Part shown: positions 1 to 11,285 of the stretch, piece by piece | How positions within the stretch are numbered: position 1 is the first letter of the stretch | How the letters are laid out: every line of letters begins with the position of its first letter | Source: Diospyros lotus | Lineage: Eukaryota; Streptophyta; Magnoliopsida; Ericales; Ebenaceae | NCBI RefSeq assembly: GCF_014633365.1 | Contig: NC_068344.1 | Span: 36,516,670 to 36,580,669 of the forward strand | Length of the DNA stretch: 64,000 nucleotides | Direction: 5' to 3' | Translations under genes and position numbers: made by a program | Notes under the pieces: generated by a model | Databases searched by the model: none | What the model was told of the DNA's origin: nothing | Seen by the model: the letters and a program-made list of their open reading frames with translations, nothing else

Positions 1-2251
1 CATAATTATATAGTTTTCTCTTTTTGTTTCTTTATTAAATAATTTTATTTGTTTGCTTATTTAATCGTTTGTTGTGATACTTGGAATATGCTCTAACATA
101 AACATGTGGATGCTTTTGCGATATTTTGTTTAATGAAATTTTTATTAATAAAAAAAATAAATTCAAGATAAATTAAATATTCTAATTGTACATACTGAAC
201 TTAAAATTGATTATAAAGATATGGATGCTTATTTATTTATTGAGATTAGACTAGCCTTAGATCGAATCAGATTAGGATAAAATTTTGTAAAAAAATTTGA
301 CCTAAAATTGGATTCGTTGAGATTGGGACTAGACCGGATAAAATTTGGCCATATCTATTTATTTTTTTCTTTTTTTAATGTAAAATTTAAGAAAATATAT
401 TACATGTATTATGGATATATAGTATATTATGTATTAAGTATTATTTTTTTATGTTAATTATTATTAGTATTTAATATTATTTATTATTATAAATTATAGC
501 TAAAATATAATATTACTAATATTTAATACCATAATTAGTTTTTGATCTTAAATAGGATCAAACCGAAAACGATTATAATTAATATTAGGATCGAGAGATC
601 AAACTAAAATCTCTTTGATCAAACCGATCAATTTGGACTAAAATTTGATCACTCCTAATCATATGCATAAAAGTTTTAAAAATATTTTTTAAAATAACTT
701 AATAGTGGAGTGTGAGCAAAATTTCGGTTAAATTAAAATAATCAAATTAAATCAATTGAAATTGATAATTTGATTCGGTTTGATTTGTAAAGCGGTTCAA
801 TTTAGTTTTTAAACTTGAGTTTTTTTAATTTTTTTTAATTTAAACAATTATTTAGTTGATTTATTTTTTAAAAAAATTAATCTATTAATTTAAACAATTT
901 AATCTATTTTATAACTAAATTGACAGGATGGTGACGTATGGCAAACACTATTTTATGATAAATGTAAGAGTCGTTCACAGAAAAGGGGTAAAAAGACGAT
1001 TTTGCTCTCGCCCGCTTTGTAAATTTGTAAAGTGAGCCACTGCTCTCGTCTCCCCTACTATGGTTGTTGCCATCGCCTCGTTGTCGTCACCTTACCTCAT
1101 CTTCGTCGCTTCTCTGCCATCGTCGTCTCGCCGACAATCGCCAAATCTATCGGAGGGGGAAAGAAAGAGTAGGGTATGGGACAAAATTATCTTTTTACCT
1201 CTTTTCGATAACTTGATCGGTAAGCGCGTCGGATTTTCTAGAATTTTTTCAAACGCTATGTCTTTATTTTTAAATATTTAATAATTATCTTTTGTGTATC
1301 GTTGGGCTTAAAAGTAGAAGCCTTTTCGAATTTCCGGTCCAAAAAGCCCTCGGAGTATCTATTACCGTCACCTATAGTGCGCAATCGGTCTGTCCACAGC
1401 CTGAATGTGACTTTTATATATATATAAAACTATTTTTTAAATATAAAATATTTTATGTTGATGGAATCAAAGCCTTGCATGGTGGAAATTATTCTCTCGC
1501 CTATTTAATGAATGCCAAACTCATTTTTTTTTTCCGGTTGGACTCTACATGAAAATATTATCACTATGTGAATTTTAAATTTAACTTATTAAATATATAA
1601 TTTTTATAATTTATATCTATTAATTATTTAATTTAATTTAAAATAATACATGAATTACACACAATCTGAGTTAAAAAGAAAAATAAATAAATAACAGAAG
1701 AAGAACTAATCGAATCGATTATTCCTCTTGTCATTGATTATCATTTTTGCTCTAATTTTTCGTCAATCTGAACGAAAGAATCGAGACTCTTGTTAGATGT
1801 CATTGTCTCAACCTATCCTAATCATTTTACTTTGATTAGCGACTTGTGAGTCATGATTAAACTACCCTTCATTTTCTTTGATCAGTGACTTATGATCAAC
1901 TCACCATTATTATTTTTTTTTTATTTCAACCGACGACTCATAATTGACACATCATTCCTTATCATTTTTGCTCCAAGTAGTCTATTTATATGTGTGTGTA
2001 TATATATGTATGTTAGTCTATATATATATTTTGATTTTTTCGATAGAATATTTGATAACTATTCACGTGCTTAATAGTATATTTATTATATATTTAATAA
2101 TTATTAAATAATTAAATAATCAATAAATATAAATTATAAAAAATAAATATTTAATGAGTCACCGAGAATAATAAATTTTTCATGTTAAGTTTAGGGGGGG
2201 GGGATGGGTTTGACCTTTAATAAATTACAATATAATCATATATCTATTCAG
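1..2251. other. AT-rich intergenic DNA, no gene seen
   Basis: No open frame here resembles a known protein. Around 940-1400 the base composition is more GC-rich and contains pyrimidine-rich TCGTCG-type runs, but no splice-consistent exon can be assembled. The stretch near 705-900 (motif GAGCAAAATTTCGGTTAAATT) resembles the left end of the inverted-repeat element at 20121-20398, so it is probably a decayed copy of that family. Confidence 0.5.
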
Positions 2252-2621
2252 GTAGTGTTTGTTAATCAAGATATAAATCAAAAAATGTTAGATATGGAAA
2301 GTATCTCGGATATTTGATCTTTTTAATATGTTTGTTAAACTTATCTGGTGATTATTGAAAAAGAAGTCACGTGACTTCTTATTTTGCTTGTTCAAGATAT
2401 ACTTATCCCTCTGCCCTCAAGATAAGCATATCTTGGTTTTTATAGATAAAAAAAAAATGACGATTGTGTCCGCTAGTGCATTTTAAAAAATTTAACAAAC
2501 AACTTAATAAAAATTTTGGAATGCTTCTCAATCTTATCTTGACTATTCTATATCTTGATCCGGAAAGCATTCCAACCTTATCTTAACACTCTCTTATCTT
2601 GCTCATTTTAACAAACGCTAC
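2252..2621. mobile_element. MITE, family with GTAGYGTTTGTTAA ends (copy 1)
   Basis: The left end reads GTAGTGTTTGTTAATCAAGA. The right end, read on the other strand, begins GTAGCGTTTGTTAAAATGAG. These imperfect terminal inverted repeats enclose about 370 bp with no coding capacity. Inner sequence is also partly self-complementary (AAGATATA and TATCTTG motifs in both halves). No clean target-site duplication is visible, so this looks like an old copy. A better preserved relative lies at 37503-37865. Confidence 0.6.
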
Positions 2622-3204
2622 ATTAATAAATTTACCATGTATCTCTTAAACTTTGAACATTTGACTTGTATGTCTTCTAATTTTTTTTCACCAAATCAAT
2701 CTCTAAACTTTTTTTTTCTTGAAAACATTGTGACAATACCTCCATAAAAAATAACATAAATTAAACTAAATGAAATTAAAAAATTTCATAATATCTGTTT
2801 AATTAACTTCATTTTTTATTATATAAAGTGTCGTGATCTTTTAAAAAAGGTTCAAGGACCATTTTAGATAAAAAATAAAGTTCATCCAGACTAAAGGCCA
2901 CAAAAATTTAGGAGGTGTATAGTCCTTAATGCCCTTAGTAATGGAAGGGTGTCATAATTAATTTTGAAAAATTTAGAGATTAATCTGATGAGTTTTAAAA
3001 AATTTGCGAGGTGTTCAAGTTAAAAGGGTCAAATTTAAGGGAAGTATAATTAATTTTTTTATAAATAAAATTTTTATAAAATTAACCAAAATAATCTATA
3101 TTTTTAAGAATCGACGTAACTTGAACTTCACAACAAAAGATCAAGAAAATTAAAGCAATTAAAGAATAAAGGAATATACAATTCATTTAACAATAAGAAA
3201 GAAC
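2622..3204. other. AT-rich DNA with a weak long inverted repeat
   Basis: The left part (about 2640-2720: CTCTTAAACTTTGAAC, CAAATCAATCTCTAAAC) is loosely complementary to the right part (about 2960-3050: TTTAGAGATTAATCTGATG, GTTCAAGTTAAAAGGG). This suggests a decayed fold-back element about 400 bp long. No gene is visible and the ends are not defined. Confidence 0.3.
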
Positions 3205-3207
3205 TAA

Positions 3208-3443
3208 AAGTGTGTTTGATTGTACATATTTATTATGAAAAATTATATAAAAATATGTAATTATTACACATTTTTTATAAAAAATAATCAAACACTCTTA
3301 ACTTTTCTATGAAAAAATATGTATGGTACAAGTATTTAAATTTTATTTCCATAGAATTCATTTTCCAAGGGGGTGAGGTGGTTTTTGTTTTCTAGGTAAT
3401 ATTATTTAGAATTAAATTTTAGGTAATGCAATCAAACACAGCT
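3208..3443. mobile_element. Tourist-like MITE (a), TAA-flanked
   Basis: It starts AAGTGTGTTTGATTG just after TAA (3205-3207). It ends with the complement, CAATCAAACACAGCT, just before TAA (3444-3446). A 3-bp TAA/TTA duplication and short GTGTTTGAT ends fit the PIF/Harbinger (Tourist) class. A nested mini-version of about 90 bp (3208-3298, ending ATCAAACACTCT before TAA) shares the left end. Confidence 0.55.
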
Positions 3444-3446
3444 TAA

Positions 3447-3685
3447 GAGTGTGTTTGATTATATTTAGTTGGAAAATGAAAATATTTTTTTATCTTCCAT
3501 GGAAAATAAAAATCACCACCCATTTGAAATCAATTTTCTAAAAAAATTATGTCAAAATATGTTTTAAATGGTTGTACCATGAAATTGAATTTCATAAAAA
3601 ATGTTGTGTGTCAAATAATAAGGATGGAATTAAATTTCTTGGATATGATATTTTCCATGGAAATTTCATGTAATCAAATGTACCC
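3447..3685. mobile_element. Tourist-like MITE (b), directly adjacent to (a)
   Basis: It begins GAGTGTGTTTGATTA immediately after the TAA that closes the previous MITE. It ends TAATCAAATGTACCC before another TAA (3686-3688). The two elements therefore share one TAA, as if one inserted into the target duplication of the other. Non-coding. Confidence 0.55.
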
Positions 3686-4038
3686 TAAATCTACAAATAT
3701 TATGAGGATATCTCTATAAGTATTACATTCTAAGACCATCCAGAAAAATTGCATTCCCTAAGTATTATAGCTAAGAGTGACAAAACATACTCATGATTCA
3801 AGCTCTTGTGAAATATTAAAAGTGACTTAATAAAAGAGTAAAAAATACACTGGCAAGAGACATTCAAAAGAGTCACTTGTAGAGTCCAATTGAAAAAACT
3901 TTCCAAAAATTTTGTCAGACTTTTCACGCCACAGTTCATAGTTGTGCTATCAATCGCCAACTACTCAATAAAGAAATTACTATATAAGTATATTCATAAT
4001 TCAAATCACTATTTTATATGAAAGTTCACAATTATGTT

Positions 4039-4894
4039 GTCAATTCCTATAAAGCACGGAAACGGCTCGGAGACGTTGATTTGGCGTTTCCCGTTTCGAA
4101 AACGCAAAGACGGCTTGAAATGGCATTCGGAACGTTTCTGTAAATTGCGAAATGTTCTGGGGGCGGTTTTGCAATTTACAGAAAATATGGGAAATACGTT
4201 TCACACTTAAAACGCATTTCCAGCGACCACGGTCGCTCACCTACAGTGAGGAAGACAATGGTCACCGAGAGGCGAGGCAAGGCGAGATATGGAGTGTGCA
4301 GCGACGGTCGAGGCAAGAAATGGTGTACGGCGGTGGGCAACGACGAGGGTGAGAGGCAAGCGACGGTGGCAGAAACTCTTCGACTATGAGAGAGGCGAGA
4401 TCGAACGCGATGGTGAGGGTAAGAGACTCGTCGATGGCGAGAGAGGCGAACGACGGTGGTAGAGACGCTTCGACTGTGAGAGAGGCGAGACGAATGCGAG
4501 GGTGAGGGCAAGAGATTCGTCGACAATGGCGAGAGAGGCAACAACAATGGCAGAGATCGACTGTGAGAGATGTGAGATCGACAGCGAGGGCAAGGGTAAC
4601 AGACGCATCAACGACAAGAGAGGCGACGAGTCAGTGACGGTGGCAGACGGAGGAAATGACGACAGTCAGCCATTGACAACAAGGGGTGTGGGTCTCTCTC
4701 AGGGCAGAGAAAAACAAATCTAGAGTTTGCAAAATTATAACTTAATAATATTTATAATATATAAATTATATATTAATTTCACATACACTCCTATATGTTT
4801 TAAAATTACAATTTATCCCACGTTTTCGTTTCTTAACTTTTAAAAAAAATATCATTTCCACATTTTCCGTTTTCGTGCAACATAAGTCAATTCC
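4039..4894. mobile_element. Non-autonomous Mutator-like element with 9-bp target duplication
   Basis: The element occupies 4048-4885. It is flanked on both sides by the identical 9-mer GTCAATTCC (4039-4047 and 4886-4894), the target-duplication length of Mutator-like elements. Its ends are imperfect inverted repeats: TATAAAGCACGGAAACGG on the left, TTATGTTGCACGAAAACGG on the right read inward. The interior (about 4230-4700) is GC-rich and built from roughly 90-bp degenerate tandem units whose GACGGTGG/ACAATGG landmarks fall near 4361, 4451, 4542 and 4634. No transposase is recognisable, and the open frames through it are low-complexity Ser/Arg products of the repeat. Confidence 0.75.
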
Positions 4895-5382
4895 CTAATG
4901 GCCAAAACTAATAGAATAAAAAAAAAAAAAAATCATCAATTCAAAACCTTCCTTAACCATTAGTCAAATTTTACATATTGAGATTTTATTATAACTCTAC
5001 AAATATATTATTTCATTTATGGGGTCAGTTCTAATTGGTATATTATATATTTATATAAATATCACTTTAAATATTTAAATAATATTTTTATATAATTAAA
5101 TTGGATTTGGAAAGGCAGGGCTTGGGCCTGGAAGGAAGTTACAGAGGTTCCAATGATTGAGGAGTTTTTCTTAGTTCTTAATCCCGTGGAAGCTCCTCCG
5201 CTTCATCCTTGGGTCATTCACTCGCACCTAAAGCGTGTGACATCGACCCTCACACGTGTCACCTCCTCAGTTGTCCCCTCCTTTATTTTATCCCCTCCCC
5301 GCCCCCTTCTTCCCCCCCCCCCCCCTCCCCCCTCTTCTCTCTTTCTCTCTCTGGCCTTTGCACTTTCACATACTGGTTCCGA
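4895..5382. promoter_or_regulatory. Phosphatase 5' flank and probable 5' UTR
   Basis: This stretch holds no separate gene. It changes from AT-rich DNA to a pyrimidine tract (about 5305-5352, long C and CT runs) just before the phosphatase start, typical of a plant 5' UTR. An in-frame ATG at 5209 lies upstream, but the peptide it would add is proline/serine-rich translation of the C tract, so it is not used as the start. No convincing TATA box was found. Confidence 0.4.
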
Positions 5383-8300
5383 ATGCGGAGCTCTCTGATG
5401 GAAACTACCAACCCGTTAGAAGAAGAAGAGGCTACCCGACCCGACACGGTTCCAGATTTAGCGTCAACGTGTTCCACTGCATCCTCGGTCTTTGGCAGCG
5501 ACGATGTTCCCAGCAGCTCGAGCTCCGGCGATATATCGGCCGCCAGCAGCAGCTCCGGGGAGATGCCGGCGGCCCTGGTTTCCGTGCGCCGGCTCCTAGG
5601 ATCGCCGGCGCCGGAGCCGGTGGAGACGCCGAGGCAGAAGTGTGTCGGGAGGGACAACAAGGGCGTCACGTGGGGCTTCACTTCGGTGATCGGGAGGCGG
5701 AGGGAGATGGAGGACGCCGTCGCCATCGTCCCGGGCTTCATGGCGCTCACGTGCGATCACGTGGGAGGCTGCACCGCTCCCGCTTCTCGATGCTCCGGCG
5801 AGATCTCGCCGCTCCACTTCTTCGCCGTCTACGACGGCCACGGCGGCTCCCAGGTTCAATCCTCAATTCACTCAAATTTTTTGCTGGGTTCCTCCAAATC
5901 TCAATACACATATAAATGCAGATATATAGTTGCTATTATCTATGAAATCATCCAATAATTACTTCTAATAAACAATTCTTAGTAACCATTCAAAATTCAT
6001 TCCCATCTTTGCCATCAGATCTTCTTTTTTCTAATTCTGAAGAAGAGAGTGTTTTATGTTCATGTGTTACTGTGCATACATACATACATACATTTGTATG
6101 TATATACACACACAATATATATATATATATATGATTGAGCTCTGACAAGGTAGGACACGTAACAGAGCGAGAGTGGTCCATCACTAGGGAGATTATGGTG
6201 CGTTTCCTTTTCGTTCTGGACACGTGGTATCGGAGTTTGTGCAAGGCATGGAAGGGGAATGCTATCGTCACGAGCGTGGCGCATAATTTTCGTTACACCA
6301 GCATCCTCATTGCCCGCCACGGTGGCGAGTGAGTTCCCACCACCCCCGCCCCCTCCCCAACACATCATTTCTTTAACATAGGTCAAATGGCCTATCACAT
6401 GACGTCTCTCTCTCTCTCTCTCTCAAGTCAGAGCCCTTCTCTCATTGGTGAATCAAATATACGCCCGACACCAAAAGATTTAACTTCGAATAATACATCC
6501 ATTGAATATTCATTTATATATAATATATATGTATGTATGTATGTGGGCAAATCACCTAAACATGAAATATTTACAATTTAGGCTGTTGAAGTGAGAGATC
6601 CAAAAATGTATTAGATTTGGTAGTAAGTATGCTTTACATATTTGTTTGATTAATAAACATGAATATTTGTTATGTTTTTAATCTTTTTCTACCCCTTTTG
6701 GTAGCTATGCTCTATGCCATCGACTGTCTCTCCTCTTAGGAATCTCTATTATATATAGGTTTTTTCAGATTCAATGGAGTCTTCCATGTCGGTCTTTGAA
6801 TAGAACCACTCCAACTTCAATACAAATAATCTCATTTGTATTTATAACCCGTAGAGTTTATATATCTATATGTATTAAGATGGGGTAGATCGATGAAGGC
6901 ATTAATTAGGTGGGTTAAATTTCTCGTGAAAAATGCTATATATATAATGACAAATAAGTTTTACAAACAACTCACACAAATTGATATAATACATAAGAAT
7001 TTTATTCAAAATTAATTCATAATAATGATTTATTTGTCAATTATGAGACTTTATTTGGTAAACTTAATGGTGGGGATAGCGTTTCCTGTTTCTCATGGAT
7101 TGAACAGCACGATAATCAAAAGGATTCCTTTGTTGTTGGAGAACAGTGATGAAGGTGGGGCCGGGTTGCTTAATTTTGTGGTGCGCCACGTTTGATCCTA
7201 CACATGGACGGTGATTCATCGAGTGTCTTCTTCAACTTTGTCCGCTATGACTATGATTGTTTCCCGAGTAGAATCTTCAGAACCCTTGCTGCTTGCCACC
7301 TGGCTTTCTATTTTCTAAAGGCATCTTTTTCCTCTTCTAGCTTTGCCCCCTCGACCAACTTTCCTTGTTTCTTTCTTTTTTCTCCAGAAGCTTTCTTCGG
7401 CTTGTGGTTTGTGGGTTTCGGCGTCTTTGGGGGAAAACAAAGTCAAAAAGTTGTAACTGTATGTGTAACACCCAAGGTTTCTAAAAGTAAGCATTAAGAT
7501 AATAAGATGTCTACTGAATTGACTTGTAAATAGAAACTCTAATTATCGAGTAAATGGCCAAAGAGTTCAAGATGTCTGTTAGCAAATTTGGGTACCTGTT
7601 AAATCACCAAAAGAAGCCAACAATACAGAAGTTTTCCCTTTTCAATGTTTGTACTGGCAAAGAGGCAGTGTTTGCTTTTATGCATGATTGATTCGGTTGT
7701 ACTTGTCCTATATATGATGTGTTTAGGTAAGGATAGGATGATCTCAGATTAAACAATAATAATAACACACTGGATCTTATTCTCACAAAGTGAGAACAGC
7801 TCTATGAATTTTAGCTTGCTAAATTTTTAGTCTAGGCATGTCAAACCGGCCGGGTAGGACTGTACTTGCTCTCTTAGATAGGGTTGGGCCGAGCCGAGCC
7901 CAACTTGTCGGGGCTTGTGACCCTCCCCAAAAACAGATCAGCCTGGCTTGGTCCCCTAGGCCTCTCAGCTCGGAAACCTGACTTAGTGGGCCTAGCCTGA
8001 ATTCATTTTTTTTTAAATAGAAAAGTTTTAACTTTTTATACTGCAGTTTTTGTTTTAAGTTTTTGATATATAATTTAATAAGTCTACTACTTTTAAGATT
8101 AAAATTATAAAGAAGATATTATAACACAATGACAATCTATAAAAAATTATTTAAACATTATTCATATGATCATTTACATGAACTCAATGCGTCAAGTGTC
8201 AAGTTTCAAATTAAATATTAAAATAACATATAGTCATATGCAAAAAATGATAATCACCTTAAATAAATGATAAATATATATTTCTTGAATAAGAAATGTT

Positions 8301-10520
8301 GGACAATGAATGATTGGACTTTTTATAACTTTTAAATATTTATAAAATTTAATATAGTTTCAAAAATGGAATTGGATATTAGAAACTACAAAGTCTAAAT
8401 TATTAAAAGATAAAACTTTCAATTTTCAAACTCTTAATTTCTAAATTTTTTATTTTAAAAGTAGAATTTGTATTTTTATATCCTATTATTTAAATATATA
8501 AATATAATTTAAAAAAATTAAATTTTAGAACTATATTAAAAACAGTCAACCCAACGAGCTTCTAATGGGCTCGGCCTGTCTAGGCTCTCAAGCCTGGGCC
8601 TTACTCCTTTCGTGAGCTTGACAAGTCAGCTTGGCTCGGCCCCAAGGACCTATGTTTCGTTAATGGCTCAAGCTTGACTTTTACTTTCCAAATCCATCGG
8701 CCTGTTTTTAAAGGATTGAACATTATAGGGATTCGCTTGACTAAATCTCAAAAGAGATGTTGGTCATACCTTAATATTTTTTAAAGAATCTAAAAGGACG
8801 TGGCACCTCTTTTGGTGGGATTAAGGCTTGATACATTGTTATTGTTGGAAAAAGATTTGGCATGTATCTTTTCTTCCTTCTCTCGTATGGTGCATATTAG
8901 ACTAGTTCTCAAATTCTTCTGGGTGAAGTTTGAGATTTGCAGGAGGGATGTCATAAAACGGCCAAGTAAATAATCTGACTTGCAACATGATAAGCTGATT
9001 TGATGCTGAAATTGTCATCTCTTGAACCGATCAACTCTCTTTTTAGAAGTTTTCAGGACTTGGTATTTCAAGAATCAAGAGGCAAGGTTGAATTAGTCTG
9101 TTTTATATGCAAGAAAGTCGAAGATATGTTCTTCTTTTCTGTAGCTTTAACCTTTAATTTTTGGGTCATGATGTCCTATTAACCAAGAAATTTTGACACT
9201 TGATCTCAATACACCAAGGAGAACAAGATAGTGGAATCCTCTCCCCCAAACTAGTTTGAATACAGGTAAGCAACGATATGAGTAAAAGTTCAGCATCTAT
9301 CTAATTGTGCTTTAGAATGTATTTACGGCTTAAACATCTACCATCATTTATTATTCATCTCATTTGCCTACATGTAACTACTAGCGCTTGCATGCTTCTG
9401 ATTTGAAAACTTGATGTTCCGACTAACTTTACATATATAAATAGGTGGCTAAGTTCTGTGCTAAGCGAATGCATGAAGTGGTAGCAGAGGAGTGGGATAG
9501 AGAAACAGCTGAAGGACGTGAAGCTGAAGGACGTGAATGGCGGCAGAGGTGGGAAGCAGCATTCTCTAATAGTTTTGAGAGGGCTGACAATGAAGTTATG
9601 GCAGAGGCACCAGAAATGGTTGGATCAACTGCTGTTGTGGTGGTTCTATCAGGTTGCCAAATCATTGCATCCAACTGTGGTGATTCAAGGGCGGTGCTTT
9701 GCCGTGGGACTGAAACAATCGCCTTGACTGTTGATCAGAAGGTGAATTAACAACGTGTGAAATTCAAATGTCATCGTTCTTTTCATTTTAATTTCACACA
9801 TAATTTTGTGGGTTGCATGAAGCCCAAGGTCTTGTTCCCTTGGTTGAAGTATTTTGTAACTTCATGCATCCATAAATCAAATGGGACTTGGAGAAAGAGT
9901 GACGGGGAGAGGTTATTTGGCCTCATTTTGCTTTTCCTATCTGAAACAGATGCACAGAATTTCTAAATTTCCAGGCTTAAAGACAACTGTTTTTGTTGCT
10001 TTCTACAGCCTGATAGAGAAGATGAACTGACCCGAATTGAAGCCGAGGGAGGGAAAGTTATAAATTGGAATGGTGCAAGGGTCTTAGGAGTCCTCGCCAT
10101 GTCCAGAGCTATAGGTATTTGCCCATGTGCAGAAGTTTCTAAATCTCTGGAACTAAAGCCCGATTCAATACAATTGCTTGGGAAATAATCTTGTGTGTGC
10201 TGGTTTCAGGTGATAGGTATTTGAGACCATGGATCATTGCTGTTCCTGAAACAATTTTCATGACAAGGAGTGAAGAAGATGAGTGCCTGATCCTAGCGAG
10301 TGACGGCCTTTGGGATGTCATGACAAATGAAGAGGTGGGAGAGGTGGCTCGCCGCATCTTAAGAAGGCGGCGCAGGTCCACGGTGGACAGTGACATTCCG
10401 TTGGCGCAAGTTGTTGCTGAGAATCTCACTGAAATAGCTTTTGGGAGAAACAGTTCTGACAACATTTCTATCATTGTTGTCGATCTAAAATCAAAGAGAA
10501 AGACTCAGCCAAAGCAATAG
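5383..10520 (+). CDS. Protein phosphatase 2C, clade A (ABA co-receptor type)
   Basis: Mg/Mn-dependent Ser/Thr phosphatase of the group that represses ABA signalling by dephosphorylating SnRK2 kinases and is inhibited by PYR/PYL receptors. Exons 5383-5853, 9445-9741, 10009-10114 and 10210-10520 join in frame (phases 0, 0, 1) to 394 aa. Visible motifs: Ser/Glu-rich N-terminus (about 1-90), EMEDAV (108-113), VYDGHGGSQ (149-157), GSTAVVVV (217-224), [12 protein letters not shown] (234-245), LASDGLWDV (320-328) and NSSDNIS (372-378). Trp276 in INWNGARV matches the Trp of ABI1/HAB1 that inserts into the ABA-bound receptor. Oddities: DQK replaces the usual DHK at the end of exon 2, and a 15-bp in-frame duplication (9508-9537) makes AEGRE twice. 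ATG 5398 (Met6) is an alternative start. Intron 1 is 3.6 kb and contains repeats. ABI1, HAB or AHG subtype is not resolved. Confidence 0.93.
6405..6424. repeat. (TC)n microsatellite in phosphatase intron 1
   Basis: Ten uninterrupted TC units. The same intron also holds a TATATA run near 6116-6132 and GTAT repeats near 6529-6543. Confidence 0.85.
7826..8710. repeat. GC-rich GGGCCGAGCC-type repeat ends in phosphatase intron 1
   Basis: Two GC-rich patches, 7830-8000 (for example GGGCCGAGCCGAGCCCAAC) and 8555-8670 (for example GGGCTCGGCCTGTCTAGGC), flank about 550 bp of AT-rich DNA. Their shared, partly inverted GGCTCGGC/GCCTAGCC words resemble the subterminal repeats of non-autonomous hAT elements. 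I found no matching 8-bp target duplication or intact terminal repeat, so the class is uncertain and the ends are approximate. Confidence 0.35.
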
Positions 10521-11285
10521 AATGGGAGTAAAGTAACTTGCTCTTTCTCTTTTACCCCCTTCACCCCCACCCCCCCAACAAAAAAACAAAAATAATAATA
10601 AAATAATTGACTTCATCTGGTTCCAACTTTTCTAGAAGGAACATATCACCCTGTTACACAAATAGGTGGCTATATTCTTCTTTCAATCCCTGACTTGTAT
10701 AGAGAGCCTGGCAGTAGACTGGTGCTTGGTAACAACCAGAAACTGGTCTGTTGCTGTGGTACCTAGTAGATCAATTCCTAATCTATTTTGAGTTGGTTTG
10801 GTCAACAAAAACTAAATTTTGTGAAGAAAACAAGATTGTTCTGTTTGATGTTTAAAAATGAAGAAAATATGGTGTTCCTTTCTTTCAGGCCTGTAAGAAT
10901 ATTACTAGTTTCTTAATGCCACACAACCCAAGTACGAAGGAATTTCAAACTTGGGGGGAGATGTAAATTTTAAAGGATTGGTTCATGAATAAACCAAACT
11001 AGGCCTTTTCTTTGGTTGTATTGTTTCTTTTCGTTTCTATTCCTTTTAGAAATTTAATTGATGAATACTCATCAGGAGAAGGATGGTTTTGTCAACCACA
11101 TCGGTAAATAGCTTAGGATGGATCTCTAGGAAGGTTCTGCTTGTTTCCTGAATCGAAATTGTGCTCATTTCTCATTAGATTATGTTGACTACCATATACA
11201 AGAAGGTGGTTATGCATCTGTTTTCAAATGCACTATGATTAGTACACCACAGAAAATGAGACAGTGAGTTTGATGTAAGCCCTGG
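10521..11285. other. Convergent intergenic space, 3' UTRs
   Basis: The stop codons of the phosphatase (+) and the ABCB transporter (-) face each other across 765 bp. It contains a C-rich/A-rich run (10555-10605) with AATAATAAAATAAT, a plausible polyadenylation region for the phosphatase. No other gene is visible. Both 3' UTRs probably lie here. Confidence 0.5.

Noticed and set aside
4176..4723. Several open frames on both strands at 4176-4723
   Set aside because: They are Ser/Arg-rich readings of a tandem repeat inside a Mutator-like element, with no domain.
5209..5382. In-frame upstream ATG extending the phosphatase by 58 residues
   Set aside because: The extension is translation of a C/CT-rich leader and has no counterpart in clade-A phosphatases.
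5256..5915. Long overlapping frames on both strands across phosphatase exon 1
   Set aside because: GC-rich coding sequence leaves other frames open by composition; only one frame shows phosphatase motifs and correct splice phase.
7826..8710. Intact hAT element in phosphatase intron 1
   Set aside because: GC-rich subterminal words look right, but neither a terminal repeat nor an 8-bp target duplication could be found; kept only as an unclassified repeat.
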